Assembly: GCA_013001055.1 (NCBI GenBank)
Contig: JABDNH010000003.1
Coordinates: 231,665 to 295,664, forward strand
Source of the DNA: Sphingomonas sp.
Lineage (GTDB): Bacteria; Pseudomonadota; Alphaproteobacteria; Sphingomonadales; Sphingomonadaceae
Direction of reading: 5' to 3'
Length of the DNA stretch: 64,000 nt
The stretch's first letter is position 1. Each line of letters starts with the position of its first letter. A program made the position numbers and the translations under genes. The notes below the pieces were generated by a model that was given only the letters and a program-made list of their open reading frames with translations, ran no database searches and was not told the origin of the DNA. Below are positions 35,082 to 44,211 of this stretch, in pieces.

Positions 35082-36425
35082 TTGAAAACGTCGATCAGCC
35101 TGTTGTCCAAGCGTCGCTTCCTGCCGCTCTTCATCGTCCAGTTCCTTGGTGCCCTGAACGACAATCTGTTTCGCACCGCGATGGTGCTGCTGATCATCTA
35201 CGGCATCTACCAGGACCCGACGGCGGAAGCGACGTTGAGTGCGGTTGCCGGCGGCCTCTTCATCCTGCCCTTCTTCCTGTTTTCCGCCTTCGCCGGAAGC
35301 CTTGCCGATAGTGAGGACAAGGCGCTCCTGATCCGGCGCATCAAGACGGCGGAGATCGTCATTATGATGACGGGCGCCGCGGGCATCTACTTCCAGAGCG
35401 TGCCGCTGATGCTGGCCACGTTGACGGCCACGGGGGTGCAATCTTCCTTCTTCGGCCCGATCAAGTACGCGATCATCCCGCAGCACCTCGAAAAGGTCGA
35501 AGTGCTGGGCGGCACCGGCGTTGTGCAGGCAGGGACCTATGTCGCGATACTTGTGGGCACATTGTTGGGCGGCGCGCTTGTCGTGGCGAACGCCACCGGG
35601 GCGCTGGTCGCGCGCGACGCGGCCATAGGTGTGGTGCTGGTCGCCACATTGGGGCGCATAGCAGCGCAATTCGTGCCCCCTGCCCCGCCAGCCGAGGGCA
35701 GCACTGCCAAACCTCAATGGAACATCGTCGCTGCATCGATCCGCGTCACGCGTGAGGTGATGGCCCATCGGCGGATACGCCTGGCCATCATGGCGATCAG
35801 CCTGTTCTGGGCGCTAGGTGCCGTACTGCTGGCGCAATTCCCGCCACTGGTGAAGAACGGGCTTGGCGCCGATCAGCGCGTCGCGACGCTGTTCCTCGCA
35901 TTGTTCTCGATCGGCGTAGCCGTCGGTTCTGTCGCCGTGAATCGCTTGCTTGGAGGAAAGGTCAGCGCGCGTTTCGCGCCATGGTCGGCGCTCGGGATGG
36001 GGATTTCCGTCATCGCGCTGTTCCTGCTGGTTCGTGATTGGGACACGGCCGACGAGCTTTACGACATCGCCACATTCATATCGCTCCCGGGCGGCGCGCT
36101 CGTTGCGGGTACGCTGTTTCTGATCGCGCTGATGGGCGGTGCCTTCGTCGTGCCGCTCTATGCCTTCGTCACCACGACTGTCGACAAGAGCGCAACCGCG
36201 CGCACGATTGCGGTCAACAACATCATCAATGCAGGATTGATGGTGGCCGGGTCGCTGATCCTTACGTTGGTAGTGCAGGCCGGGCTGACTGTGGTCGACA
36301 GTCTCGTATTGGTCGCCGCCGCCACGCTCGTCGCGTCATGGCTCGGCTACCGACTTGTCCGGGAAACGTCAGGCGATGAACAGGCTCATGAAGGTGAAGC
36401 CGCAAACGAAGGTTATCGCGAATAA
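35082..36425 (+). CDS. LplT-like MFS transporter
   Basis: 447 residues, about twelve membrane segments. The opening RRFLPLFIVQFLGALNDNLFRTAMVLLI matches the lysophospholipid-transporter (LplT) branch. TTG 35082 is preceded by GAAGGATG; the frame is open from 35019 but upstream codons overlap the pgsA promoter side. Its position opposite pgsA supports a phospholipid-related role. Confidence 0.82.
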   Translation: MKTSISLLSKRRFLPLFIVQFLGALNDNLFRTAMVLLIIYGIYQDPTAEATLSAVAGGLFILPFFLFSAFAGSLADSEDKALLIRRIKTAEIVIMMTGAAGIYFQSVPLMLATLTATGVQSSFFGPIKYAIIPQHLEKVEVLGGTGVVQAGTYVAILVGTLLGGALVVANATGALVARDAAIGVVLVATLGRIAAQFVPPAPPAEGSTAKPQWNIVAASIRVTREVMAHRRIRLAIMAISLFWALGAVLLAQFPPLVKNGLGADQRVATLFLALFSIGVAVGSVAVNRLLGGKVSARFAPWSALGMGISVIALFLLVRDWDTADELYDIATFISLPGGALVAGTLFLIALMGGAFVVPLYAFVTTTVDKSATARTIAVNNIINAGLMVAGSLILTLVVQAGLTVVDSLVLVAAATLVASWLGYRLVRETSGDEQAHEGEAANEGYRE

Positions 36426-36542
36426 GCGGATATCGTCGCGCTTCTGCTGCTCGGCTGCTTTCTCGCATCTGAATGCGATCGCATAGGCTGCGCGCAAGCG
36501 GCGCAGGAATTTCTCGAAAGCGAGGCGTTGGGCCAGATCCAT
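36369..36542 (-). CDS. Small tail-anchored protein
   Basis: 57-residue frame. A basic amphipathic helix (LAFEKFLRRLRAAYAIAFRCEKAAEQQKRDD) is followed by a C-terminal hydrophobic segment FAITFVCGFTFMSLFIA, a tail-anchor layout. The last 57 bases overlap the end of the convergent transporter gene. The ribosome site is weak. Upstream TTAA-N7-TTTAC resembles a CtrA site with one mismatch. Confidence 0.5.
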   Translation of the reverse strand: MDLAQRLAFEKFLRRLRAAYAIAFRCEKAAEQQKRDDIRLFAITFVCGFTFMSLFIA

Positions 36543-36612
36543 GACCACTTGTTAACGCGCTCTTTACCATGAAGGAAGCAGGGCTCCCGCAGCCTGTTCC
36601 GATCCGGGACGG

Positions 36613-38226
36613 CTAGGCCGATTTGGCGATCTTGCTCTCGCGCCCGGCTACAAGATCGGCACTGCCGTGACGGAGCAATTGTTCGGCCTGATCGGCGGTC
36701 ATCGGCTTTCCGAAATACCAGCCTTGCCCAACAGCGCAGCCATAGCGCAGCACCGCCGCATGGGTTTCTTCGCTCTCGATCCCTTCAACCGTGACCGGAA
36801 TATCAATGGCTTCGGCTAACGTCGTCACAGCGCGAACAATAGCCTCGGCTTCGACATCGTGATGGATCGCCGATACGAAGGCGCGGTCGATCTTGATAGA
36901 ATTAAACGGCAGCGCGCGAAGGTGGGACAGTGACGAAAACCCGGTGCCGAAATCGTCAAGCGCGAGCTTGATGCCCTGATTCTTGAGGCTTTCGACGATG
37001 GTCCTGGCCATGTCGAGGTCGGAAAACAGCGAGCTTTCGGTGATTTCGACGGTCAGTCGCTCGGGCGGAAAGCCGGTTTCGGTCAACAGCCGCACCAGCT
37101 TTTGCGCAAGCCATGCATCGCCCAGTTGGATCGGTGCGATATTGACGGAAAGGTCAACAGGCTCGTCCCATTTGACGGCCGCTTCCAGGGCCTTGCGGAT
37201 GACGCTTTCCGAAAGCGCGCCGATCAGACCGTTTTCCTCGGCCACCGCGATGAAGCGGTCGGGGGTGACGATTCCCGAAAGCGGGTGCTCCCACCGCGCC
37301 AGCACCTCGAAGCCTTTGACCCGGTTGGTCTCCAGATCCATCTGTGGTTCGAAATAGGGGATGAACTGGTCCTGGTCGATCCCGCCGCGAATGCTCTGTT
37401 CGATCTCGCTATGGCGGAGCAATTCCCGTTCCATGCCTTCATCGAACCACATCGGGCGCGCGATGCGACCGGTACGCGCATGCGCCAGCGCTATGTCGGC
37501 CCGGCGTAGGATGTCGCGACTTTTAAGTTCTCCAGGACAGGCCGACGCAATACCCACGAAAGCGCCGACAGTTATGAGCTTGTCCTCGATCATCATCGGC
37601 TGGGTCACCGCGGCAAGCGCCGCTTCGGCCAGCGCCATCGGGCCTTCACGGCCGCCCCGTTTGACAACCGTCATGATCACGAATTCGTCGCCGCTGATGC
37701 GTGCAACCTTGCGCTGCTCGCCGGCGACGCTCTCGATGGCGGATGCGATCCGCCGCAAGGCCTCATCGCCCACATCGAAGCCGTAGCGGTCGTTGACGAC
37801 CTTGAATCGCGCCAGCTGGATGGAGATAATTGCGACGTGGCGGTCATCCGCTATCGCTTCGACGCGCATTCGTTCGCTCTCTTCGGCAAAACCCTTGCGA
37901 TTGAGCAGACCCGTCATGCCGTCGGTCGAGGCGATATAGGCAGCGCGCGCTTCGCTTTCGGCGCGGCGCTCCATCTCCTGCTGGAGATCGACATAATAGC
38001 GCCAACCAAACAGAATCAGTGCGACGTTAAGTGTCAGCGCAGTAAAGCTGAGCTTGTGATCGATGCCGAAGCCGGTGCTGAGCCGACCGATCGTGCCGAA
38101 AAAGCTGCTGCCGTTCCAGATCAGAAGCATTACCGAAAGGATGAGCACGCCAAGAACGAACAAGTCCCGACGCACACGCTGCCGCTCCCGTTTGAAGAAA
38201 CGGCCTAATGAAATCCCACTGGTCAC
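36613..38226 (-). CDS. Membrane GGDEF-EAL protein (cyclic-di-GMP turnover)
   Basis: 537 residues. Two N-terminal membrane segments (residues 23-43 and 60-80), a GGDEF domain whose signature is SGDEF, and an EAL domain with EVLARWEHP, NIAPIQL, EITES, DDFGTGFSSL and KIDRAFV, which retain the metal and catalytic residues of active phosphodiesterases. The Gly-to-Ser change in GGDEF is tolerated in some cyclases, so cyclase activity is open. The short periplasmic loop gives little room for a sensor. Confidence 0.92.
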   Translation of the reverse strand: MTSGISLGRFFKRERQRVRRDLFVLGVLILSVMLLIWNGSSFFGTIGRLSTGFGIDHKLSFTALTLNVALILFGWRYYVDLQQEMERRAESEARAAYIASTDGMTGLLNRKGFAEESERMRVEAIADDRHVAIISIQLARFKVVNDRYGFDVGDEALRRIASAIESVAGEQRKVARISGDEFVIMTVVKRGGREGPMALAEAALAAVTQPMMIEDKLITVGAFVGIASACPGELKSRDILRRADIALAHARTGRIARPMWFDEGMERELLRHSEIEQSIRGGIDQDQFIPYFEPQMDLETNRVKGFEVLARWEHPLSGIVTPDRFIAVAEENGLIGALSESVIRKALEAAVKWDEPVDLSVNIAPIQLGDAWLAQKLVRLLTETGFPPERLTVEITESSLFSDLDMARTIVESLKNQGIKLALDDFGTGFSSLSHLRALPFNSIKIDRAFVSAIHHDVEAEAIVRAVTTLAEAIDIPVTVEGIESEETHAAVLRYGCAVGQGWYFGKPMTADQAEQLLRHGSADLVAGRESKIAKSA

Positions 38227-38291
38227 GCAGCCGCATTAGGCGAAAATGCTTAACACATTCTCCACCCTGAAAGAATTTTTAGTCATTAAAG

Positions 38292-38377
38292 TGGTGCGGA
38301 CGGCGGGACTTGAACCCGCACTCCCTTACGGGAAGAAGATTTTAAGTCTCCAGCGTCTACCATTCCGCCACGTCCGC
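38292..38377 (-). tRNA. tRNA-Leu (anticodon TAA)
   Basis: 86 bases including an encoded CCA. The acceptor stem GCGGACG/CGTCCGC is perfect, the anticodon stem GGAGA/TCTTC closes a CTTAAAA loop giving anticodon TAA, a long variable arm typical of leucine tRNA is present, and the T arm is GCGGGTTCAAGTCCCGC. Confidence 0.95.
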
Positions 38378-38408
38378 TGATGTGGCAGGCCGTCGATCGG
38401 CCCGGCTG

Positions 38409-38711
38409 TTAGGCGTCGTTGGACGCTCCAGCGCCCAAATTCAAGCGTTCGCGCATTTCCTTGCCCGGCTTGAAATAGGGAACGCGCTTGGCGGCCACGT
38501 CGACAGGCTCACCAGTGCGCGGGTTGCGGCCGACGCGAGCATCGCGCTGGCGGGTCGAGAAGGCGCCAAACCCGCGAAGCTCCACCCGGCCACCATTGGC
38601 TAGCTGGTCGGTGATGCTGTCGAACAGGGCGCTGACCACCGTCTCGACCTCGCGCTGTGTCAGATCGGGAAAATCCTGGCAGAGTTTCTGCACGAGTTCG
38701 GAACGGATCAT
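38409..38711 (-). CDS. ihfB: Integration host factor subunit beta
   Basis: 100 residues. HU/IHF family DNA-bending protein: [10 protein letters not shown] start, [12 protein letters not shown] turning into the DNA-binding arm [14 protein letters not shown] with the intercalating proline, and [15 protein letters not shown]. Its place after rpsA is the usual one for the beta subunit. Confidence 0.94.
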   Translation of the reverse strand: MIRSELVQKLCQDFPDLTQREVETVVSALFDSITDQLANGGRVELRGFGAFSTRQRDARVGRNPRTGEPVDVAAKRVPYFKPGKEMRERLNLGAGASNDA

Positions 38712-38774
38712 TCAAGGCCCCCAATGGTCATTCATCAAAACGCCACCTCCCCCGGGTGGCTGCTAGTGACTAGG

Positions 38775-38820
38775 AATAAAAGAAAAAATGGGCGGCGCAA
38801 CCCTCGTTGCACCGCCCGTT
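38775..38820 (-). terminator. Intrinsic terminator of rpsA
   Basis: On the minus strand GGGCGGTGCAAC and GTTGCGCCGCCC form a 12-base-pair stem (one T-G pair) around GAGG, followed by ATTTTTTCTTTTATT. It lies 32 bases after the rpsA stop and separates it from ihfB. Confidence 0.88.
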
Positions 38821-38851
38821 CAAAAGCATTGCAAAGCTGCAACAGGTCGAC

Positions 38852-40549
38852 TTAGTCGTCCTTCTGCTTGAGCGCTTCGCCAAGGATGTCGCCAAGCGAT
38901 GCGCCGCTATCCGACGAACCATACTGGGCAACGGCCTGCTTCTCTTCGCTGATCTGCAGCGCCTTGATCGAGAAGTTGGGCTTCTTCGAGCGATCGAAGC
39001 CGGTGACCATGGCATCGAACTGCTGGCCGACCTGGAAACGCTCCGGACGCTGCTCGTCGCGGTCGCGGCCAAGATCGGTGCGACGGATGAAGCCGATCGC
39101 GCCGTCTTCGCCGATCTGCACTTCGAGACCACCGTCACGCACGTCGAGAACGGTAACGGTCGAAATCTGACCCTTCTTGACGCCATCGGCGCCGCCGGCG
39201 GCAACGCCGCCACGCTCGAGCTGCTTCATGCCAAGGCTGATGCGCTCCTTGTCGACATCGACGTCGAGAACCACGGCCTTAACCGTTTCACCCTTGTGAT
39301 GCATGTTGAGCGCTTCTTCGCCCGACACGCCCCACGCGATGTCCGACATGTGGACCATGCCGTCGACGTCGCCGGGAAGGCCGATGAAGAGGCCGAATTC
39401 GGTCGAATTCTTGACTTCGCCTTCGACTTCGGTGCCGACGGGGAACTTCTCCGCGAAATCGTTCCAGGGGTTCGACTGGGCCTGCTTGAGGCCGAGGCTG
39501 ATGCGACGCTTTTCCTCGTCGACCTCCAGCACCTTCACTTCGACTTCCTGGCTGGTGGAGACGATCTTGCCCGGGTGCACGTTCTTCTTGGTCCAGCTCA
39601 TTTCCGACACGTGGACGAGACCCTCGATGCCAGGCTCGAGCTCGACGAAGGCACCATATTCGGTGATGTTCGTCACGCGGCCGGTGAAGAGCCCGTCGAT
39701 CGGATACTTGGCGGTTGCGCCTTCCCACGGATCGGCTTCGAGCTGCTTCATGCCGAGGCTGATGCGCTGGGTTTCGCGGTTGATGCGGATGATCTGCACC
39801 TTAACCTTGTCACCGATGTTGAGCACTTCGCTCGGGTGACCGACGCGCTTGTAGCTGATGTCGGTGACGTGGAGCAGGCCGTCGATGCCGCCAAGGTCAA
39901 CGAACGCACCATAATCGGTGATGTTCTTGACGACGCCTTCGATCACCTGGTTTTCGGTGAGGTTCTGTATGAGGTCGCTGCGCTGTTCGGCGCGGGTCTC
40001 TTCAAGAATAGCGCGGCGCGAGACAACGATGTTGCCGCGGCGGCGATCCATCTTGAGGATCTGGAAGGGCTGCGGGATGTCCATTAGCGGACCGACATCG
40101 CGCACCGGGCGGATATCGACCTGGCTGCCGGGCAGGAAGGCCACCGCACCGCCAAGATCGACGGTAAAGCCGCCCTTGACGCGGCCAAAGATGGTGCCTT
40201 CGACGCGGCCTTCGCCTTCGAAGTCCTTTTCCAGCTTGTCCCACGCGGCTTCGCGGCGGGCGCGGTCGCGGCTGAGCATTGCTTCGCCGTTGGCATTCTC
40301 GACGCGGTCGACATAGACTTCGACTTCGTCGCCGACAGAAAGTTCGGCCTTCTGGCCGGGGGCTGCGAATTCGCGCAGCGGGACGCGGCCTTCACTCTTG
40401 AGGCCCACGTCGATGACGGCGAGGTCGTTTTCGATGGCGGTCACCTTGCCGGTGACAACCTTGCCTTCGAAGCCTTCGTCTTCGCCGCCGAGTTTTTCAT
40501 TGAGTAGCGCCGCGAAATCGTCGCGGCTCGGAAATGCCGTATCGGCCAT
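38852..40549 (-). CDS. rpsA: 30S ribosomal protein S1
   Basis: 565 residues with six S1 (OB-fold) repeats; GKVTAIENDLAVIDVGLKSEG opens the first, and GIDGLLHVTDISY, GIEGLVHVSEMSW and DVDGMVHMSDIAW mark later ones. S1 helps the ribosome bind mRNA. ATG 40549 begins MADTAFPSRDDF as in homologues; the frame stays open upstream to 40768 without protein character. The start lacks a Shine-Dalgarno sequence, as known for rpsA in other bacteria, where S1 represses its own translation. Confidence 0.96.
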   Translation of the reverse strand: MADTAFPSRDDFAALLNEKLGGEDEGFEGKVVTGKVTAIENDLAVIDVGLKSEGRVPLREFAAPGQKAELSVGDEVEVYVDRVENANGEAMLSRDRARREAAWDKLEKDFEGEGRVEGTIFGRVKGGFTVDLGGAVAFLPGSQVDIRPVRDVGPLMDIPQPFQILKMDRRRGNIVVSRRAILEETRAEQRSDLIQNLTENQVIEGVVKNITDYGAFVDLGGIDGLLHVTDISYKRVGHPSEVLNIGDKVKVQIIRINRETQRISLGMKQLEADPWEGATAKYPIDGLFTGRVTNITEYGAFVELEPGIEGLVHVSEMSWTKKNVHPGKIVSTSQEVEVKVLEVDEEKRRISLGLKQAQSNPWNDFAEKFPVGTEVEGEVKNSTEFGLFIGLPGDVDGMVHMSDIAWGVSGEEALNMHHKGETVKAVVLDVDVDKERISLGMKQLERGGVAAGGADGVKKGQISTVTVLDVRDGGLEVQIGEDGAIGFIRRTDLGRDRDEQRPERFQVGQQFDAMVTGFDRSKKPNFSIKALQISEEKQAVAQYGSSDSGASLGDILGEALKQKDD

Positions 40550-40850
40550 AAATATAAATGCTTTCGTCTCTGGGTCTGCCGCTGATCCGAACCACCGTGG
40601 CCGGACTTCCGTTATGCGGACTTGGACAAACCTGAAAACCGCCCCCACGGGCCCATCCCGCAAGAACATCCCCGGTGACGATAAGGTCGCAAAAGCTTCA
40701 ACGGGCGTGGCAGCGGTAAAATGCCGCAAAATCAATCCACTCGCCTGGAGACGGGCCTTCACGAACACAAGTCGTTCGTTGGACGAGCGCGCCTATAGTC
40801 GGAATGCAGCAATCTAGCAAGCCAACGGGCTTAGATAGTCGCATCTTTGT
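40550..40850 (-). other. Long rpsA leader / intergenic region
   Basis: 301 bases without a gene between cmk and rpsA. A promoter at 40792-40820 would give a leader of about 235 bases. The segment just before the start is AT-rich (ATTTATATTT) and lacks a ribosome site, as expected of an S1-regulated translation start. The middle is GC-rich and could fold, but I do not recognise a named leader motif. Confidence 0.5.
40792..40820 (-). promoter_or_regulatory. Sigma-70-type promoter of rpsA
   Basis: On the minus strand TTGCTA (40815-40820) and TATAGG (40792-40797) are separated by 17 bases. The position just after cmk shows that rpsA can be expressed independently of it. Confidence 0.5.
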
Positions 40851-41504
40851 CTAGGAACGGCGTACGAGCGCCGCTTCTACCAGATCGATCGCCGCAGCAA
40901 TCGCGTCGTCCACGCCAAGCTCGCTTGTATCGAGTTGGTCGGCGTCTTGGGCCGGCACTAGCGGCGCGGCGGCGCGGCCGGCATCGCGTTCGTCGCGGGC
41001 GCGGATGTCGGCGAGCACTTCTTCAAAATGCGCATCGACGCCGCGACCGGTGATTTCTTTATGGCGGCGCTCGGCGCGCACTTGCGCGGATGCGGTGACG
41101 AACAGCTTGGCGTGTGCATCTGGCGCGATCACGGTGCCGATGTCGCGCCCATCGAGGACCGCGCCACCGGGCTGCGCAGCGAAAGCCTGCTGCCGCGCCA
41201 GCAGGGCCTTGCGCACGGCGGGGTAGGCCGAAACGCGGCTGGCGAGCTCGCCCACGGTTTCCGACCGCAATTCTTCGTCGTCGGGATCGATATTGCCGAT
41301 CTCGTCGACCGCGCGCACCGCTTCGAAGGGGTTGCCCGCATCGCCGCCAAAACGCCACAGCGACAAGGCCACCGAGCGATAAAGCATACCGGTGTCCATG
41401 TGCGGCAACCCGTAATGGCGGGACAACGCCTTGGCGACGGTGCCCTTGCCGCTGGCCGCGGGCCCATCGACGGCGATAACGAGATTATCGGGACGTGAAG
41501 TCAT
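40851..41504 (-). CDS. cmk: Cytidylate kinase
   Basis: 217 residues. Phosphorylates CMP/dCMP. P-loop VDGPAASGKGTVAKALS at residues 13-29, substrate residues in MDTGMLYRSVAL, DGRDIGTVIAPDAHAKLFVTA and a lid ARDERDAGRAAAPL. ATG 41504 is the homologue start. The cmk-rpsA-ihfB order is conserved among proteobacteria. Confidence 0.95.
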   Translation of the reverse strand: MTSRPDNLVIAVDGPAASGKGTVAKALSRHYGLPHMDTGMLYRSVALSLWRFGGDAGNPFEAVRAVDEIGNIDPDDEELRSETVGELASRVSAYPAVRKALLARQQAFAAQPGGAVLDGRDIGTVIAPDAHAKLFVTASAQVRAERRHKEITGRGVDAHFEEVLADIRARDERDAGRAAAPLVPAQDADQLDTSELGVDDAIAAAIDLVEAALVRRS

Positions 41505-41613
41505 GACACACGCTTTACAGCGCCTTTGCCCTATGGCAAGGCGCGCTCCGATCCGGAAGCTGCGGCGCGTCTCTGCTGGCTTCCACACGAAATACTATTC
41601 GAGGAACATATCC

Positions 41614-41934
41614 ATGGTGAAACCCGAATGGGGTACCAAGCGCACCTGCCCGAAATGCGGCACGCGTTTCTATGATCTGGGCAAGGAAGATCCTGTCACC
41701 TGCATCGAATGCGATGAGCAGTGGATGCCCGAGCCGGTCCTGAAGTCGAAGCAGCCGATGCCGTTCGATGATAAGGAAGACAAGAAGAAGGAAGACGACG
41801 ACGATCTGGCCGCCGACGACCTCGAAGATGTCGAGGACGACGATGGCGGCAGCGCCGACGATGATGTCGACCTCGATACCGGTGATGCCGACATCAAGGT
41901 GGTCAAGGACGACGACGCCGAAGACGATAATTAA
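41614..41934 (+). CDS. TIGR02300-family zinc-ribbon protein with acidic tail
   Basis: 106 residues. The start MVKPEWGTKRTCPKCGTRFYDLGKEDPVTCIECDE is the alphaproteobacterial TIGR02300 signature with two CxxC pairs that likely bind zinc. From residue 55 on the chain is almost only Asp, Glu and Lys. Function unknown. GAGGAAC precedes the ATG; divergent from cmk. Confidence 0.92.
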   Translation: MVKPEWGTKRTCPKCGTRFYDLGKEDPVTCIECDEQWMPEPVLKSKQPMPFDDKEDKKKEDDDDLAADDLEDVEDDDGGSADDDVDLDTGDADIKVVKDDDAEDDN

Positions 41935-41950
41935 AGGCTGGGCGCCCGAG

Positions 41951-41985
41951 GAAATTCCCGTTGCAAACAAGGGGATTTCATTTTA
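41951..41985 (+). terminator. Intrinsic terminator before tRNA-Ala
   Basis: GAAATTCCC and GGGGATTTC pair with one T-G, around an 11-base loop, followed by ATTTTA. It ends the TIGR02300 gene. Confidence 0.6.
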
Positions 41986-42001
41986 GAGGGCGCCTTCCCA
42001 T

Positions 42002-42077
<76 letters not shown>

Positions 42078-42088
42078 TTACCTTTTAA

Positions 42089-42117
42089 AAGGCGTCCAAC
42101 TTCGGGCGCCTTTATCG
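42089..42117. terminator. Bidirectional terminator between tRNA-Ala and caspase gene
   Basis: AAAGGCG and CGCCTTT form the stem around an 11- to 12-base loop, followed by TAT on one side and preceded by a run of T/A on the other. It lies between the tRNA and the stop of the convergent gene. Confidence 0.6.
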
Positions 42118-42119
42118 TG

Positions 42120-44114
42120 TCAGGGTCCTTTGCCGCTCAGATCGCATGCAGCCGTGATCTGCCCGGTGTCGGCGATGGCCTCGATGCAGGGCAGCCATTG
42201 GTCGGGCAATAGCGGGCTACCGATCGCAAGCCGGGCCCAATAGGCCAAATCGGATCGGCTCAGATTGAGGTCTCCTTGCGAATACAGATCGGTGGCCATC
42301 GCGATGACCGCCATCTCGTGGCCGCGGCTGGCAGCATACACGCAATGATCAAATCGCTCCCGCAAGGCCTGCCGCTGGTCATCGTAGCGACACAACCACA
42401 AGGCCGCCTCGCCGTTCGCGCCGCGCGCATCAGCCGCCAACGACGCAAATTGTGCGTCCGCATCGATTTCGCGAACCATCAATTCGTAGCGAGATCCCGC
42501 ATGCCCGCGGGCCGCCATGGTCTTCCAGATGTCGATATTCTCATCGGGATTATCATCGGGCAGCGCGACACGGCCATCGGCATATAGATCCGCCAACCGC
42601 ACCCCTGCCTTGCCGAACCCTTGCGCAAACGATGCGCGGTAAAGGTCGGTGATACGGCCGCCGTCTTCGACCGGCTCGTTATATTCGAAGATCATTCGCT
42701 CCAAGAAACGGCCGAGACCATATTGGCCGGCGGGGTGTCCGCTGGCAGCCGACTTTTCGAATTGCTCCCCGGCAGTGTGCAGATTGCGAAACACCCCAAC
42801 ACCATCGAAATACATCTGGCCAAGAATGTAGGCGGCGACGGGATCACCCTGATCGCTCAGGGCGTGCAAACGCTCCGGCGAATAGTCTTCCAGAATGTCC
42901 AGTATCAGGAGTTCGTCATCGGTCCGGTCGATAAGTTCGGCAGCAATGTCGAGCGGCGTCATCGCCGGCAGCGCGATCAGGATGCTGGGCGAATAGGCGA
43001 CCATGGGTCCCGCTGCCGGCTCGGGCTCGGTGTCGGAGACGAAATCGCGACAGGTTTGGGGGGACATCCGCACACCGTCGATCACCAGGTCGCCGCGCAT
43101 GCACTTTGCAAACCCTTCCTCGGTGAAAATGACGTCGATAGCCTCCGAGCCTTGCGCGTCTACAGGCGGAGCCCGCGGGGACGCAGGGGCGCTGTGCCGG
43201 GGTTCCTCGATGCGATCGGGCGGTCGAGCCTCGGTCGGCGCCGGTTGGACAGAAGCCGTCCCGTTCGCGCTCGTGTATTGGGGAAGAGACGGCGGTAGGA
43301 AGTAGAAATCCTGGAACATCTGGGAGCCGAGATAGGGATATTGGCTTGGGTTCAGCCCTGTCGTTTCCCGGTACACCGCAGCGGTCACGTCCTTAGAAAA
43401 CACGGAGAATTCCAAGCCGGGCCGTTGCAAAGAGCGCAGCACCGCACGCGCGAACGGGCTGCGCTGCGTGCCGGGCGGCACCGCATCATAAGCGGGCTCG
43501 CGATCCGAGGTGGAATAAAACACCGCCGAGCCGCGCGCCTTGATCGTCCCGAACTTGGTCGCTTGGTTGTCTTCCCCCGTGTTCTTTAGCGCATCGGTCG
43601 TCCGGCACGCATCGAGGAAAAAAAGGCTGATGCCCTTCGATTGCCCCGCCGCGATGACATCGGCCATGTCGATGTAGGAGCGGTCGATCGTGCGTTCAGA
43701 AATGGCCTGCGGCGCATCGATCGGCACGATGTAATTCTTCAGATTGAACATGAAGCCGTGTCCCGAAAAGTAAACGAGGGCCACGTCGGCTTCCTTGGCA
43801 AGCGCCGCGAAACGCTCGATCCCTGCGCGCATTGTTTCGTTATCGGCATCGACCAGCAGCAGCACGTCAAAAGACCCGTCGCCGCCCACCGGATTGCGTA
43901 GCTGGTGCGCTATCGTCTCGGCATCGAGGGCCGCGTTGGATAGCCGCTTCCACATCGGATCTTCGATATAATTGCTGTTACCGATGACAAGCGCGACACG
44001 CTTGCCGTCGATGATCGGTCGCTCCTGCTCCTGCGCCAGCGCTGATGCAGGTGCCAGAACCAGTCCCGCCACAAGTAGCAGGACCCAGATCGTCCGAGTT
44101 GCCATTTCCGCCAT
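42120..44114 (-). CDS. Exported caspase-like (C14) protease with Sel1-like repeats
   Basis: 664 residues. Signal peptide ([21 protein letters not shown]..., cleavage near residue 28), then a caspase-fold p20 region: [15 protein letters not shown], catalytic His119 in VYFSGHGF and Cys170 in SLFFLDACR, both intact. A proline-rich linker near residue 290-330 is followed by helical Sel1/TPR-like repeats ([18 protein letters not shown]...). The prokaryotic metacaspase-like group usually cleaves after Arg or Lys. RBS AGGGGGG supports ATG 44114. Divergent from a trypsin-like gene 97 bases away. Confidence 0.88.
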   Translation of the reverse strand: MAEMATRTIWVLLLVAGLVLAPASALAQEQERPIIDGKRVALVIGNSNYIEDPMWKRLSNAALDAETIAHQLRNPVGGDGSFDVLLLVDADNETMRAGIERFAALAKEADVALVYFSGHGFMFNLKNYIVPIDAPQAISERTIDRSYIDMADVIAAGQSKGISLFFLDACRTTDALKNTGEDNQATKFGTIKARGSAVFYSTSDREPAYDAVPPGTQRSPFARAVLRSLQRPGLEFSVFSKDVTAAVYRETTGLNPSQYPYLGSQMFQDFYFLPPSLPQYTSANGTASVQPAPTEARPPDRIEEPRHSAPASPRAPPVDAQGSEAIDVIFTEEGFAKCMRGDLVIDGVRMSPQTCRDFVSDTEPEPAAGPMVAYSPSILIALPAMTPLDIAAELIDRTDDELLILDILEDYSPERLHALSDQGDPVAAYILGQMYFDGVGVFRNLHTAGEQFEKSAASGHPAGQYGLGRFLERMIFEYNEPVEDGGRITDLYRASFAQGFGKAGVRLADLYADGRVALPDDNPDENIDIWKTMAARGHAGSRYELMVREIDADAQFASLAADARGANGEAALWLCRYDDQRQALRERFDHCVYAASRGHEMAVIAMATDLYSQGDLNLSRSDLAYWARLAIGSPLLPDQWLPCIEAIADTGQITAACDLSGKGP

Positions 44115-44211
44115 CAACGCCCCCCTGCGACAGTAGCCCTGATTCAAGTTAGCAAATCTGGTCATCTCAAGCTACTATCTGCGCCGGTCAGACGCGGCTG
44201 GGGGTGCCAAG

